Assembly (NCBI RefSeq): GCF_947507565.1
Contig: NC_089180.1
Location: forward strand, 682,001-746,000
Direction of reading: 5' to 3'
DNA length: 64,000 nucleotides
From: Oscarella lobularis
Taxonomy: Eukaryota; Porifera; Homoscleromorpha; Homosclerophorida; Oscarellidae
This document shows positions 23,673 to 36,400 of the stretch, one piece after another. How positions within the stretch are numbered: the stretch's first letter is position 1; each line of letters starts with the position of its first letter. The translations under genes and the position numbers were made by a program. Below the pieces are notes generated by a model. That model ran no database searches and was not told the DNA's origin. It saw nothing but the letters and a program-made list of their open reading frames with translations.

Positions 23673-24850
23673 TGACCAAAAACCATGAACTATAGTTCAC
23701 GGTTGCTTAAAAATCTCAACTCACGGATTTCTAAATAAACGCGCTAGATCTACTCTACTTTATCAGTAGAACAACCCTACGAGGTCAAACGGTTCGTAGG
23801 AATCGAATTTCACACGAAAAACGACCCCTTTCCGGTACGCATTAATATCAGACACGCCCCTCGAAAAAGCAACATATTTGGCGCTGTCGACAAATTTGAG
23901 ACCGTGGAACTAACTAGGTACTTCAGCTCTATCGTTCGACATAGAAAATTTGGAGTTCTGAGAGATAGGGTTTTTGACCAAAAACCATGGACTATAGTTC
24001 ACGGTTGCTTAAAAATCTCAACTTACGGATTTTCAAATAAACGCGCTAGATCTACTCTATTTTATCAGTAGAACAACCCTACGAGGTCAAATGGTTCGTA
24101 CGAATCGAATTTCACACGAAAAACGACCCCTTTCCGGTACGCATTAATATCAGACACGCCCCTCGAAAAAGCAACATATTTGGCGCTGTCGACAAATTTG
24201 AGACCGTGGAACTAACTAGGTACTTCAGCTCTATCGTTCGACATAGAAAATTTGGAGTTCTGAGAGATAGGGTTTTTGACCAAAAACCATGGACTATAGT
24301 TCACGGTTGCTTAAAAATCTCAACTCACGGATTTTCAAATAAACGCGCTAGATCTACTCTATTTTATCAGTAGAACAACACTACGAGGTCAAACAGTTCG
24401 TAAGGATCGAATTTCACACGAAAAAAGACCCGCTTCCGGTCACACTAGTATCAGCCACGCCTCTCAAAAAAAGCAACATAGTTGGAGCGGTAGACAAATT
24501 TGGGACCGTGGAACTAACTAGATACTTTAGCTCTATCGCTTGACATAGAAAATTCGGAGATCTGAGAGATAGAGCTTTTGATCTAAAACCATGAACTAAC
24601 TATATATAGTTCACGGTTGCCTAAAAACCTGACCTCGCCGATTTCCGAATAAACGCCCTAGATCTACTCTACTTTATCAGTAGATCAATCCTATGAGGTC
24701 AAACAGTTCGTACGAGTCAAATTTCATACTGAAAAAGACTCACTTCCTGTACGCATTAATATTAGCCACGCCTCTCAAAAAAAGCCAAAAATGATAGACC
24801 GATTTGAGACCGTGAAGTTATCAAGATACTTAATTTTTCGACGTTCTAAA
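23673..24850. repeat. 302-bp tandem repeat, four copies
   Basis: Copies begin with TGACCAAAAACCATG at 23673, 23975 and 24277, and with a diverged form at 24579; the period is 302 bp. Copies 2 and 3 are almost identical and copy 4 is the most diverged and decays near 24850. Each unit opens with the palindrome GAACTATAGTTC or a one-base variant, and contains CGCGCTAGATCTACTCTA and GACCGTGGAACTAACTAG. There is no coding capacity. It is unrelated to the satellite at 1-15040. Confidence 0.92.
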
Positions 24851-25403
24851 AGAGACCATCGTTCTCATCAACTTACAAAAGCCATTGTTGCTCTTAATTG
24901 CCTATAAATCTCATTGTCTACATCAGGCCCGATTTTTCAATAACCGTGCTAGATCTACTCATTCGCCTTGCTATGCGTGTCGGGCACAGATTTCAAGGGT
25001 ACAGGGCGAACGGGCAAAAAAGGACAAGGAGGGGTCCCCTTCGTTTTTTGGAAACGAAATCGTCTGTTTTTACCTGTCTTTTCACGCTACAAAGTGCTCT
25101 TTGCTTGAAAACTTCCTTGCGCGTCTTGGCGAGGAGCGAGAACGGCGATCGAAAGCGCGCACGGCATTCGCGAGTCCTAAAGAGGTCCCCAATAGTCTTT
25201 CCACCGCCGAAATAATTATATGTTACCTTTAAATTCGTTCCGGCGCTTTTTCGTTGCTTTTTCGACGTTTTTTCGCCGGCGAAACGCAAATTCGAAAATA
25301 CGAATGACGGGCATGCGCAGAGCGCTCTCACGTGACATGCTAAATGAATTAATCTGTCGAACTGTATATATTCGTTGACACAAAAGCTTGTACACAGTGC
25401 TAC
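24851..25403. other. Intergenic DNA
   Basis: Overlapping open frames of 105-115 codons exist on both strands but have the composition of chance frames, with no splice-bounded or domain-like segment. I see nothing else here. Confidence 0.4.
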
Positions 25404-26721
25404 TTAATAATAGTACTTATACCTTTGAACTACAACTGCATTCAAAAGTTTTGCTTCGGCCAATGTCTGCTGCTCATCCGTGAGCTCTTTGTTCGGAAAC
25501 GTCGTCATAAGCACGTAATTCGACCCCGCGGGAGAAGAACTAAAACAAGAACGATTTTTTCTGTATAAAAAAACCACCATATCTATGCAGCTTACCTGTC
25601 CACAACCGCCCTTATGTCTCGTATATAATGACTGTGATTGAATTTCTGCACCAGTCTAGAAGAAGGAATACTATTTGAGAGATACGTGGGCCCTATAAAG
25701 GAACCTGGGTCCGTTTCCCAGTCGAATCTGCACTGCAGTGATAGGCTGGGACTCGTCCACGTGCACAGAAGAAGGCGGATTGACAGGAGCCTCAGCTTGA
25801 GGCTCCGGCACCGAAGACACGACATCAGGAACTGGACTAGAGAAAAATAATAATAAAAAAAACATGACTATAATATAATCATTATTATTACCTTCCAAGT
25901 TTGTGGCCTTCTCCTCTGAACGCCTTCAGCGTCTTCTTCGGCGGCGCGTAGTTCTCCTGCCTTCGATCTTCCACGTTGAGATCGACTTCGTCTCCCTGGA
26001 CGGCGGCTATCAATTCCTGAGGAATCATCCTGGAGAAGTGTGAACGATATCTTCGACGGTTTTATTTTATATCTGCTTAATACTCTCTGGCTACGCTGTG
26101 AAGAAACAATCGGTCTGCGTCCGTGCTTCCGTCTCTCAGTGGACCGTCGTCAATGGTGAACCCGTTTTGCCAAAATCTCAACGTTTGTCTGATCTAATAG
26201 CGAGAAAAAATTCACCGAATAGAGTCTCGCTTCTACAAGTCGCAACTTACCTGTCCCTGCTTGGAAGCGGACGTAAACGGTTCGCCTACGATTTTCACGG
26301 TATCTCCTTCTGTCTCGCCAAGGCGATACCCTAGGAGACGACGATAAGACAAATATATGAGCTAATAGATTCTTATTCTTCTTGTGGTACCTGCTCCTCT
26401 GAATGCATTCGATTTTGCCGCCGCTTGTCGACGCATTTCTTCCTCTCGCTCTTCGTCCTCTAGCGTCTTCGCACCCTGCCTATAGTCGAGTGTATTGAGA
26501 CAAAGCCACTAAGACGAGATCCTTTTACTTTTTTCCAGCGTCGAAAACCGCTTGAGCCATGCTCTTCGGATCGGCCTTCTTCCGCGGTGGACCCGATATC
26601 ATCTGCCCACTAGAACACCCATAGATAAATCAGGATGCCTAACTCTGTACGTACACGTACTATACAATAATAAAAGTAGAGACTCACTTTAGCTCCGGTA
26701 ATGTCGCCTAGACGCTGTTGC
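25404..26721 (-). CDS. NSFL1C: NSFL1 cofactor p47 (SEP and UBX domains)
   Basis: Adaptor of the AAA ATPase p97/VCP, used in Golgi and ER membrane fusion and ubiquitin handling (family knowledge). Nine exons read cleanly: 26688-26721, 26529-26609, 26401-26475, 26251-26330, 26084-26188, 25892-26029, 25705-25836, 25596-25655 and 25404-25539. In order they encode ISGPPRKK (p47 hallmark) and [10 protein letters not shown], then a SEP domain with [18 protein letters not shown] and [13 protein letters not shown], then [16 protein letters not shown] domain follows with [20 protein letters not shown] and [13 protein letters not shown], ending [10 protein letters not shown] and stop. The N-terminal UBA-like exon and start codon upstream of 26721 were not resolved. 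Introns are 50-130 nt. No frameshift was seen in the recognised exons. Confidence 0.92.
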
Positions 26722-27120
26722 CTGTTTTTCTAAAACTGCATTATTTCTCTTACGCACCGAGATACAGTTCAGTGAAACCTCAAAGGATGACGATGTGATC
26801 ATGCAGAGCGAGACAAGAGGCCAGCCGTAGCTTGCTACGAGCGAAGTCGATTGCTGAACAGCTTCTTGTTCGAGTCTTTGACGATGTAATGAGCGATTTG
26901 ATGCAGAGAAATGTCGCTACGAGTCGCCGTTGGGAAGTAGAGCGAGCTGACATGATAAAGAACGGTGTAACGGTAAGAGGACCCACCGAGCCGACGCGAG
27001 TACGAACAACCAGAAATTTACCTCCATAAATTAAAGCGTGAGGTTTCTTGCGGGCTTCTGCGGCTTCTCTGCGAGGAAAGAAACGCAACTGGCATGAGGA
27101 GATTAAAGCGATCACGTGAT
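26722..27120. other. Probable 5' end of p47, with exon-like frames on both strands
   Basis: Should contain the first p47 exon(s). A minus-strand block bounded by CCTCGCAG and GTAAAT (about 27028-27073) encodes EAAEARKKPHALIYG. A plus-strand frame at 26832-26971 (AEQLLVRVFDDVMSDLMQRN) ends at a donor GTAAGA. Neither could be placed in a family, and they cannot both be coding in the same place by chance alone. A palindromic E-box, ATCACGTGAT, sits at 27111-27120. Confidence 0.35.
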
Positions 27121-27563
27121 TACTCGTAAGCCTTCACATATGTTTTGTTTTTGAGCGTACAGGCACAAAAGATACTACAGTATTCCAAAAATTTTAAAAG
27201 CTATGCATACCGAAAAAAAGTTGAAATATAAGAAAAGTTCACAAAGCAGTGCGTATTAGGACAAAAGCTGAAAGTAAGGTACTCTTCCAAAGAAAACATA
27301 CAGTCAAACAGGATAAATAAAATCTACTGAAAAGACTACAAAAGCCTAGGTAAAAGGTGATATCAAATAATGAAAATGAGAGTGCCCGAAAAGCGACACA
27401 GGCACATGTAGATCGGCTACAACACGTCGTTAAGCGACGGAAACGCCACGTCTTCACTTGCAAATATAGGAGGGGGATATGAAACAAGCTTACAGCAGAT
27501 TAAATGTGTCCACGTGCAAGACCACATACCTGCTATTTACGATAAAGAGGATATACAAAAATT
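27121..27563. other. 3' flank of the cadherin gene
   Basis: AT-rich, no coding support. Probably 3' UTR and the spacer to p47. Confidence 0.4.
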
Positions 27564-30500
27564 TTAATCAGCCGCGTCGTATAGCACTTCGATGTCATTT
27601 CTTTGTGAAGATGGAATTTTCGCGTACTCGTTTTCCTCGTCAGCGGCTTTCCCGCTTTCTATCTTTTCATATACTCTTTCTTCATCACTGGAAAAGATGG
27701 GCTTGTCGTTTTCGGGACCGAAAGCAGGATTGACTATGTAAACACCGCTAGTCGCTTTCATAGACGCCGGTTTTCGATCAATATACCTACTTATATGGTA
27801 GATTATATGGTACATTCAGAAGAAATATTCTACAATAACCTGGTCGGTTTCGTATGCTTGCTGTTCCTTTTCACAACCACAACAACCACGATAACAATCA
27901 CTAGCAACAAAACAACGCCACCTCCTGCAGCACTACCAACTATGATCCACTTTGAGGCTGCGAAGAGCAAGAATTAGGCTATACTCAAATACCTAAACTA
28001 TCATGCACTTTGCTGTACCATCGGAACTAATTCGAGGACATTGGCCTGTTGGCGAACAGTGCACCGTTAATGAAATCGTCGCCAATCCAGTTAGGGAAGG
28101 TTTTCCACCATCCTTCGCTGATACTTGAAGCTCGTACGAGGAGTAAGCATTCGAATCCAACTCTTTAGCTAAGGAGACTTCGGCAGTCAACGAGTCAATG
28201 GTGAAATAATCCTGAGTCATTTCCATGCTGTACATCACCTCTCCGTTGCTTCCTAGAAAACAATAGCAAAGTGATACGCGCATAATTCAACGAAAAAACT
28301 TTACCTGAATCGGCGTCGATTGCACTGGTGTTGACGACGCTGAAACTGCGAGGCAATCCGACAACAACGTCCGATGGAGTATATACCTCTTTGCTGAACA
28401 TAGGCGAATTGTCGTTAACGTCACTCAAAGAAATAACGGCGATCGTTTCAGACGTCCGGAGAACTGGCTGAGTCAGACTTGCTACTATGGCGACTGTGAT
28501 TTCCCTGACAAATTCGTAATCCAACTGGACCGAATTCGCTACTTGGAGAACTCCGGAGTTGGTTATGGTAAACGCATTGGCACGGCTACCCGATTTGAAT
28601 TCCTGGCTTCTTATTGAATACATGACGTTGGTGCTAGGCTTTCCGTCAACAAGAGCTTTGACACTCAAAACAGAAGAGCCGTCGGGTGAGTTCTCTTGTA
28701 AAGTTGTGCTGTAATGTTCTCGATCAAATAGTGGCCTCTTGGCACTCGTTTTGTTCACAAAAAAGAGAACGGTCACTTGGCCATATAGGCTCGGGTTCTG
28801 TGTATCCAGAGCTCTGATAACAAGAGTGTACGTGTCCGTTACGTAATAGTTGAGCACCGCATCATCTGACAGATAGATTTCAACAGCACCGGCGGAAGAA
28901 CGTTTAATCGCAAATACACGTACGTCTTCCGATTCACTGGTATTCAATTAGGGTGCGATCTGAACCGACATCTGAATCAGTCGCTGTCAAAGACAACAGC
29001 ATCTCGCCTCCTTTTGTTTGCTCTCCGACAAGAAAGGCATACTGACGTTGTTTAAATTCTGGAGCGTTATCGTTGACGTTCGTGACAGATATCCTGACCG
29101 TAGCGACAGTGACGGCACCAGGAACGTCGGACGTCTGCATGTGCAAGAATGTTGACGTTGTACTCCTTCTGTTGCTCGTAATCTAATGCTTTGCTCAAGG
29201 AGAGGATGCCGGTTTTCGCGTGTACACTGAAAGGAAGAGATTCGGCGTAGTAAAGACTGTACGAAATGCGACTAGCATTGAGCTGAGTCGCGCGTAGCGA
29301 CAAACGCGGTGTGACGGGAACAAGAGACTGAACTGGAGCATCTTCGGCAAGACGTGCAACTCCTTTCGAACTGACAAACTCAAACTCATCAGAGATAGTG
29401 ACGGTCAGACGAAAGGTGCAAGATTTCGGTCTTGACGATTGATCTCGAGCTGTTACAGAAAATGTTGCCAAGTTAAACAAGCCAGGCGGCTTTGGCGGAG
29501 AGAATCACGTCTGCTCCTGTCGAATCATTCGTCACCACATCGAAGAGGTTTCTTGATAGAGAAGTTGACTGGAAGTTTGTCAGAGTGTAAGATAGTCTGC
29601 CAGCTGCACCGCTATCGACGTCAGTTGCTTCCAGAGTAAATAACGCCGAGCTTGCATTAGTCGTATAGGGAAGAGAAGTTGTTAGACTTCCTGGTATACA
29701 TTGTGGAGCGTTATTGAGCGATATGACTTTTACGTCGATCTTTTCTCTCGTGTGGCACTGAGGCTGACCGTGATCAGATGCAACCACAATTAGAATGTAA
29801 GATTCGTCTCCAACAGACCGAGCTAGAGTAATCAATCCACTTTGGGAATCGATGTTGAACCGATCTGAGGCCAATGCATCCAGAGAATACTTCACTATTC
29901 CATTTGGTGAAGCTTTGCCGTCTTTATCAATTGCACTCAATCGAACAACATTCGTTCCTATAGGAGCCATTTCACTGACATCGACAGACGAGGAAAGGCC
30001 GACGAAAACGGGACAGTGAATATTCGGTTGAGTCACGGTCAGAGATATTTGAAGATTACCGGTCAATGATGGCACTCCGCTGTCGGTCGCAGAGAGAGTA
30101 AACAAGAAAACGTCGCCAACAAAGCTACGCAACGATGCTGCCGTGACGATAACACCCGTTTGAGTGTCAACTTTGAACAGGGAATGACGGCCATCTGAGC
30201 TTGCAAGACTGTATGTAATGCGACCGTTCTTTCCACTATCGATGTCTAAAGCGGGCTCAGACACGACGACAAATCTGATGTCTGCCGTCAGCGGAACAGC
30301 GACGTCGATAGACGAAGCCTTGAAGGTGGGCGAGTGTTGATTAATTCCAGATAACTGATCACAGCGAGGTCCGTCGTAGTGTGCAGTGCATTGACAGGTA
30401 TCTGGCCCAATGCACACTCCTGTAGACACATTGCCGCAGTTATTCACCGCTGAGCAGTCGGGTGTACTGCACTCCGGTCCCGTCCATTTGGAATCGCAAG

Positions 30501-32722
30501 TGCACGTATCTAGAGCAAGACACTTTCCATGGCCTAAAGACGAAAATTATAGAACTTCCCAAAAGAATCTCATTATAATCAGTCGCACCTGAACAAAATT
30601 TTTTTGCTTCGCACGAAAACTTGCTGCAGTCAGAACCCGCGTAGCTGTACTTGCAGGCACACAAATCAACTTCGATGCAGACTCCGTTGCCAGAGCAATC
30701 GCTCTGACCGGAACACGACGCCACGCTGCAGTTCGAGCCCTTATAACCCGCGTAGCACGAACAGTATTTCTTCCCGTTCTGAGCCAGACAGACGCCGTTT
30801 CCCGAGCAATCGTCCAACTCCGGACAATCGGTCGGCGTCGCACAGTCGACGCCGGAAAATCCACCGGAGCAAGAGCAGATATTCGGTGCAACGCAATCAC
30901 CGTTTCCAGAGCAATCTCCGACATTAGTGCACGTCGGAAACGCGCAGCTCGATCCTCCCCAACCGTCCTTGCAGACGCATTTGTCAAAGCTGACGCACGA
31001 GCCGTGATTGCTGCAGTAGCCGATGGCTTCGCACGAGTGGCGATCGCAGCTGACTCCCGCCCAGCCGTAGTCGCATTTACACTTGTCGTGATCGATGCAT
31101 GCTCCGTGGTTCGAGCAATCGCTGATGCGACTGCAGTTGGCTTTCTCGTTACAAGACGAGCCAGTAAACCCGACGGAGCATGCACACACATCGTGAGACT
31201 TGCATCGACCTTGAGATGGACTCGTACAGTTGGACACTCCGTAACAAGTTGCTACAAAGCAATTCATTAGATATCGGTTTTCAAAAAACTTATGACACTG
31301 TCTGGGATTTGGTTGGCGCCAACATAAAAAGGGGTTCTGAGTAAGCACGTGTGTCCAAAAAATTTTCAAAGCATAACATTTTTTGTGTTTTGTAAGAGAA
31401 ATCTAATTTTAGATCTACGAGCAGGGTGGAGCCCCCAGACCTATTCTAAGTGCCCACTACTGAAGAATTCTGGCTACGTCACTGGTACAAACTGATACTT
31501 ACATGGTTCGTCACAAAGAATACCGTCCCATCCGAAGTGACACTTGCAGAATCCAGACACGCAATCGCCATTCAAACTAAAGTTTTCACACGATCCTAAA
31601 ACAATTGTTCTAAGTCATAATCGTGTCAAAGCGAGGATCAAACTAACCGAGATTACAGTCTTCTCCGAACCAACCGGGAAGACAGATGCAGGTGCTATTT
31701 ACGCAGCGTCCCTTTCCAGAGCATTGCGTAGGACAGCCTAGACTCGTCCATAGGAAACTGAGGAATTTGGCATTTAGATATCATACCCGTTTGATAAGTT
31801 TCCTGCTGAGACAAAGTTGTGTCATTCGTAATAGCTACGTCAAATATGCACTCCTGCAAGCGGACGCCGTCGAGACCTTGTTGTTTGCAAAGACTTTCGG
31901 CCATCTTTAGTAAGAGGAAATAGTAAAAAGGCACGCGGACGTATGTGACCTCACCATCCTGGTAGAAGAGTCGATATCGTTGATTGAGTAGAGCGGAACG
32001 AATCTAGGATCGGTGTAGGAGGAGTCCAACGTGTCGTCTTTGTGAAAATTCGAATGATTCCACGACCACGTGCCATTCAAGCCGGAGCCATCAAACGACT
32101 TGGCAATTTTCCCTGCATACCACCCAATCAGAAAAACACAAAACTGAACATAAAACCTTACATGACTTAGCAAAGTCCAACACTTTGGCAGGAACGTAGG
32201 TGACACCATCGGATCCCACCAAGTCGTTTGTCACATTTCCGTCCATCAGTCCACACAATCCTTCCGTTGATCGTTTGAACGATGCCACAGGAGCAAAAAG
32301 AATGTTGATAAATTGACGCTCCATCGCTGCACTGTACCGGACGTCAACAGACAAAGACACGCCGTTTGCAAATTGAAATGAAATCAAAGCTATGCTTTCA
32401 GGCGACGACATCAAGGATACTTCAACGTGAACTGCGTCCTTAGCCAAGTTGAGCTTGAGACCATCCGATAAGGACGTCACGATACCGTTGAGTCTAAAAG
32501 AAATATTATTATCATATCGTTAAATCGTCTGACAAACTTTAGAGTGGGTAAGTCTGAAGGCTTAGGCTGGTGAAGCGTTGAAATGGAAACGACATTCGGA
32601 CCAGCTTTTATTGCAACGGCGCCAATCAGAGACGCTCTGGCGTACTTGAAGAAACGAGTGTCCACTCCAAAGTCGTTGGCAACGCTCTTGCAATACCAAA
32701 ATTCGCCAATATCCGTCAAGAC
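27564..32722 (-). CDS. VWD-EGF-cadherin type I transmembrane receptor
   Basis: A large cell-surface protein read from about 32722 down to its stop at 27564. Order: a segment [19 protein letters not shown]; a von Willebrand D-type domain ([19 protein letters not shown], about 32165-32480) with its C8-like follow-up (31745-31910); about ten EGF-like repeats (31738 to 30340; e.g. [15 protein letters not shown]); seven cadherin repeats (30330-28000) with calcium motifs [23 protein letters not shown] and ATDVDSG; one membrane span rich in Val (exon 27840-27957); and a tail of about 73 residues with four tyrosines. No signal peptide or 5' exon was found above 32722, so the N-terminus is incomplete. 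Single-base frame breaks occur near 29475, 29130 and 28940. The order resembles no standard vertebrate cadherin. A partnership with the delta-catenin encoded upstream is possible, but no classical catenin-binding motif was recognised. Confidence 0.88.
27615..27671 (-). other. ITAM-like double-tyrosine motif in the receptor tail
   Basis: The cytoplasmic tail contains YEKI, eleven residues, then YAKI, each with Glu at -3. This satisfies the ITAM consensus D/E-x-x-Y-x-x-L/I with 6-12 spacing. The same tail also has VYIVNP and VLYDAAD. Confidence 0.7.
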
Positions 32723-33453
32723 CTATAGAAGACAAGTTGTCCAGACAGATACAAAAAATTAAAATATTCACTGAACGCGGCATTCTATAGCTGATTTTTA
32801 GTAGTATGTATGGGTCGGCGATAGGCAAGTGAGGGTCGGGGACGACTCATGCCTATCCAATAGAACGAATGCCCCGACCCCGCTGTCTACAAGAGTTTAG
32901 ACCGATAAAAGTTCGAAAAAACGAGCCACTTGTGACTGTGATCTACTGTAAAGTCAGTACAAGGCAACCTTTGCACTGAGGCCCCCTTCTGCGCCTACGA
33001 GACCGTTAAACGTTCAAAAAACGCGCCTCTTTCACGTAGAATACTTTTAAAAAGTAGAAAAAAAAAACATTACGACACATGATACAAACCACACGGAAGA
33101 CGGTGCTATGGAGGTTTATCCCTATCAGAGGTGCCTCACAGGCGCAGGGAAGGACGCTTTATCGCGTCATCGTGGCTTGAAAGGGCGCCTTCGTTGGATA
33201 ACGAAAAGCGGACACGTACTATAGAAATGATCCTAGTGAGTACGGTCTTAATCGGAGACATGTTTGTCACGCGACCATGCAGGAAGGCGCAAAATCGTGG
33301 GTTGAGCGAATCCAAGCAGCACCGATTCGCGAATCCGAGACTACTACAGTGTCTACAGAAGTTGCTTCATGAACAATCGTACGCATTGGGGAAGCTAACT
33401 CGCGATTTTAACGAAACGAGAATTTCTCTTATCAGATCACGTGCACGTCTTAC
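32723..33453. other. Unassigned region between the cadherin gene and VPS8
   Basis: Should hold the 5' exons and signal peptide of the cadherin gene and/or further VPS8 exons, but none was recognised. Open frames here (plus strand 33131-33484, minus strand around 33080-33370) contain no family motif. Confidence 0.4.
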
Positions 33454-36400
33454 CGACGAAATCTTTCAAAACAAATGGGCTTAGCGACGTAAGTCTTGAA
33501 AGAAAACACTATAGGAGTCGCTAAACAATGCCGAGAAGGCTACTTACTTGTCTGACAAAATGTACGGCTCAAGACGATGCAAGAATGCCGCTTTGCTGAC
33601 CGAATTCTCGCAAAAACGTTCATAAAGATCCCCGAATAGGACGTCACTAGCAAAAAAATTGTTACAGCGTAGCCTAAAAACCGTTTCCTAACTAAAAATC
33701 AGCGGCTGCTACCAACTAATCGTTCTGCGACTGTTCAAAATAATCTAAACAGCAGTGTGCCTAAATTTGCTGAAGAAACCTTTACTAGAGTGAACGCTCG
33801 CTCGTTCTACAGCCTATTTCCCTGAAACTTTTGTTCGTTCATGTATACTCTGACTTACGTTCCATCCAACACGATGCAGTAATCGGCGCAAACAGTCACC
33901 AACTCAGCGAAAAACTCGTATTGCTCCCCCTTTGTTGGCATGTCAGGCATGAGCGCTAGAGCGAATTCGAGATACGCGGCTAGATTGTCTAAAGTCGCAT
34001 AGGCCACGGCTTCGCGAAACTCCTTTTGACTGCCTGTCACTCCTGAATCCAACCAATGAAGGTCGAAGAGTCCGCAATGCGTTTCCTACTCGCGTACCTA
34101 CTACCGCTTTGGCCGTGCCTCGATAGAAAGCAACCCCAAGAGCGAGAGCGTCAAGAAATCGATTTTCGCTCACCAAAACGTCCAATCGCTAAGAGCAAGC
34201 GCTGCGAAATTCCCGCGGTGAGGCACAGGCTGAGACACTTACCTCTTTCCACGATCTGAGCGTCACAACATGAACGTTCTAATATCATACAGATCAGGGG
34301 GGGCCTACTCGACAGTTGTCCCTACACTAAATTTACTTTTATTCCCAGCAAGATAACTTCTCCGTTCCACGAGATGAAAGACTGACCGCACGCGTGTTGA
34401 CTTGCAACAGCCTGGGCGCAGAAACAGTTCAAATTCTCTAGGCACATTAAAGTAAGCCGTCATCTACCAGAGCTCGACTGACGTTTCCTCCGGTTGCCAA
34501 AGACTTGAAAAAGCTCGTGCTATAGACCAGCTCAACGTAACCAATGTCAAGAGTCTAGGAGAAAATTAAACACTGTAACAAATTGTGCAACGTCGACTGT
34601 CTTACGCCTAATTGGTCGCCAGATTTCACGTCGATCACGTGAGCAATTTCAGTCGTATCAAGAAGAATAATTATTTGAAAAGTCATCCACTAAACAGGAT
34701 TTCAAACGTGGCGAGAGGGGATTCTCTTCTACTGGTCGACAAACCTTCATAGCTGCTATTTTGTAGGGAACTTTCAACGTTTTTAATTGAGAAATGAATA
34801 TCTGCTTTTCTTCGTCACACGACACTTGGCTGAAGTGAACAACGTTTGATCGAGCGAAGGAGAGAACCTAAAATTATTTTTTTTCTCCTCCGCAATTAAT
34901 TATCGAATTCGCTAACTGGTTCAAAGAGTTTTCCTTCGTCGGTTTGAATGAAAACGAAGGCAACGAATCAGGATCACCCTACGAAGAAAAAATCTGAAAA
35001 TACGATTCACAATTACGGGACTGTGTACCGTCAATGGATGACTGTACAAGACACTCAAACTCGGTGAAATCGAGACCAGCATCACTTTTGAAAACGTTGC
35101 CAAAGCAACCAGGGAATAATGATTCAAAGGATGTCGACTCTGCATAAACCCCATGTGAAGAGGTTCCATGCAGCAAACTTCGCCCCGACTAAGAAAACAG
35201 ACACAACAATACAGCGAAGAGGACTCGCTTTTGCGCTTCAGTGTTCACCTTCCCGTAAAAAGGCAGCTGGATTCGGTGCTTCGTATGCCCATCTTTCTCT
35301 TGAAATTCATCATGTAGACGGAGCCCATGCTGTCGCTGAAGAGCGCTCACGTCAAATTGTCGGTAAACTACGAGACAATGGACCCCTTTGTCATTTTTTG
35401 TTCAGTGAAGCATTTTTCATAGAATTTCTACACTGTCTCTATTGAAAATGGTTGCTATGACTAGTTTTCCTTTCTATCTCTAGCAACTTGATTCACAAAT
35501 TTATGCTTTCTACTACCTCGACTTGAAGAACGGCGTGACCTGGAGGATGGGCATCTGTTATGGTTCTCAGCAATTTTCCAGCAACAACATCCCACATGGT
35601 TAACTAATCACGTGCGTTAGATAAGACCGCGATAAGCCGTACGGACTATCATCGTTCACCTGGCCACGAGCATAGCCGCATATCAGCCTGGTCGAATCCG
35701 TATTGAAACCCGTAGCGGAAATAGCCCCATATTGACCTCCTTTAATTAAAAGAAAGAAGAAGAAAAAGTGAAGCAATGCATAGCACAAGGAATATTGATT
35801 ATTTACACCTACCTTGCATTGCATCACCCAAAACCCACTTCAGGGCTTTCGCCTCTATAACAAAATCAGAACGGCTGAAGCGAAACATCAACCGCACTCA
35901 CCAAACACAAGCACCAGACCGCGTGACGTCCCTATGGCGATCACCTTTCCAGCAGCCTAAGGCTTTCAGTGTCAATTGGGGCGTCACAGCTACCCCCACC
36001 AACTCACCAGTGCCGTAGGAAAACCACTATCTAACTGCGCCTGAGATACATCAGCGTTATGAGAAAGTGCACCTATATAAACTGATTGAATTATATATAC
36101 TTTTGTTCTGTCCAGCTGAGCTCCAATATTAGGCAGACTCACTGCCTTTAGGACGGATCCGTGCACGTTTTCCGACAACTTATTCGGTGCAGGCATCAAG
36201 CTAATCAAAATCATCAACAAATACAGTAGAATCTCTTTTTTCTCTAACGATCTCACGTCTTTCGTCTCGAATCGAATGCAGCGGCATCCTCTTTTAATTT
36301 TCCGCCGCCGGGGAGAATGTCTTTCAGCGCGTCCTCTTCGTCGGAACCCTCCGCTAAAATGCTTTCTAGCGTCGGAACCGTGTCGAGAGTCGGTAAGTCG

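Noticed and set aside
24885-25331. Overlapping open frames on both strands (105-115 codons)
   Set aside because: No domain, no splice context and low-complexity basic composition; chance frames.
33131-33484. 117-codon plus-strand frame as a gene
   Set aside because: It lies opposite recognised VPS8 exon 33454 on, has no family motif and no splice support.
35350-35380. 15-nt mini-intron explaining the VPS8 TGA
   Set aside because: GTGAGC...TTCAG would be only 15 nt, too short for splicing, and the alignment to the family is gap-free across the stop.
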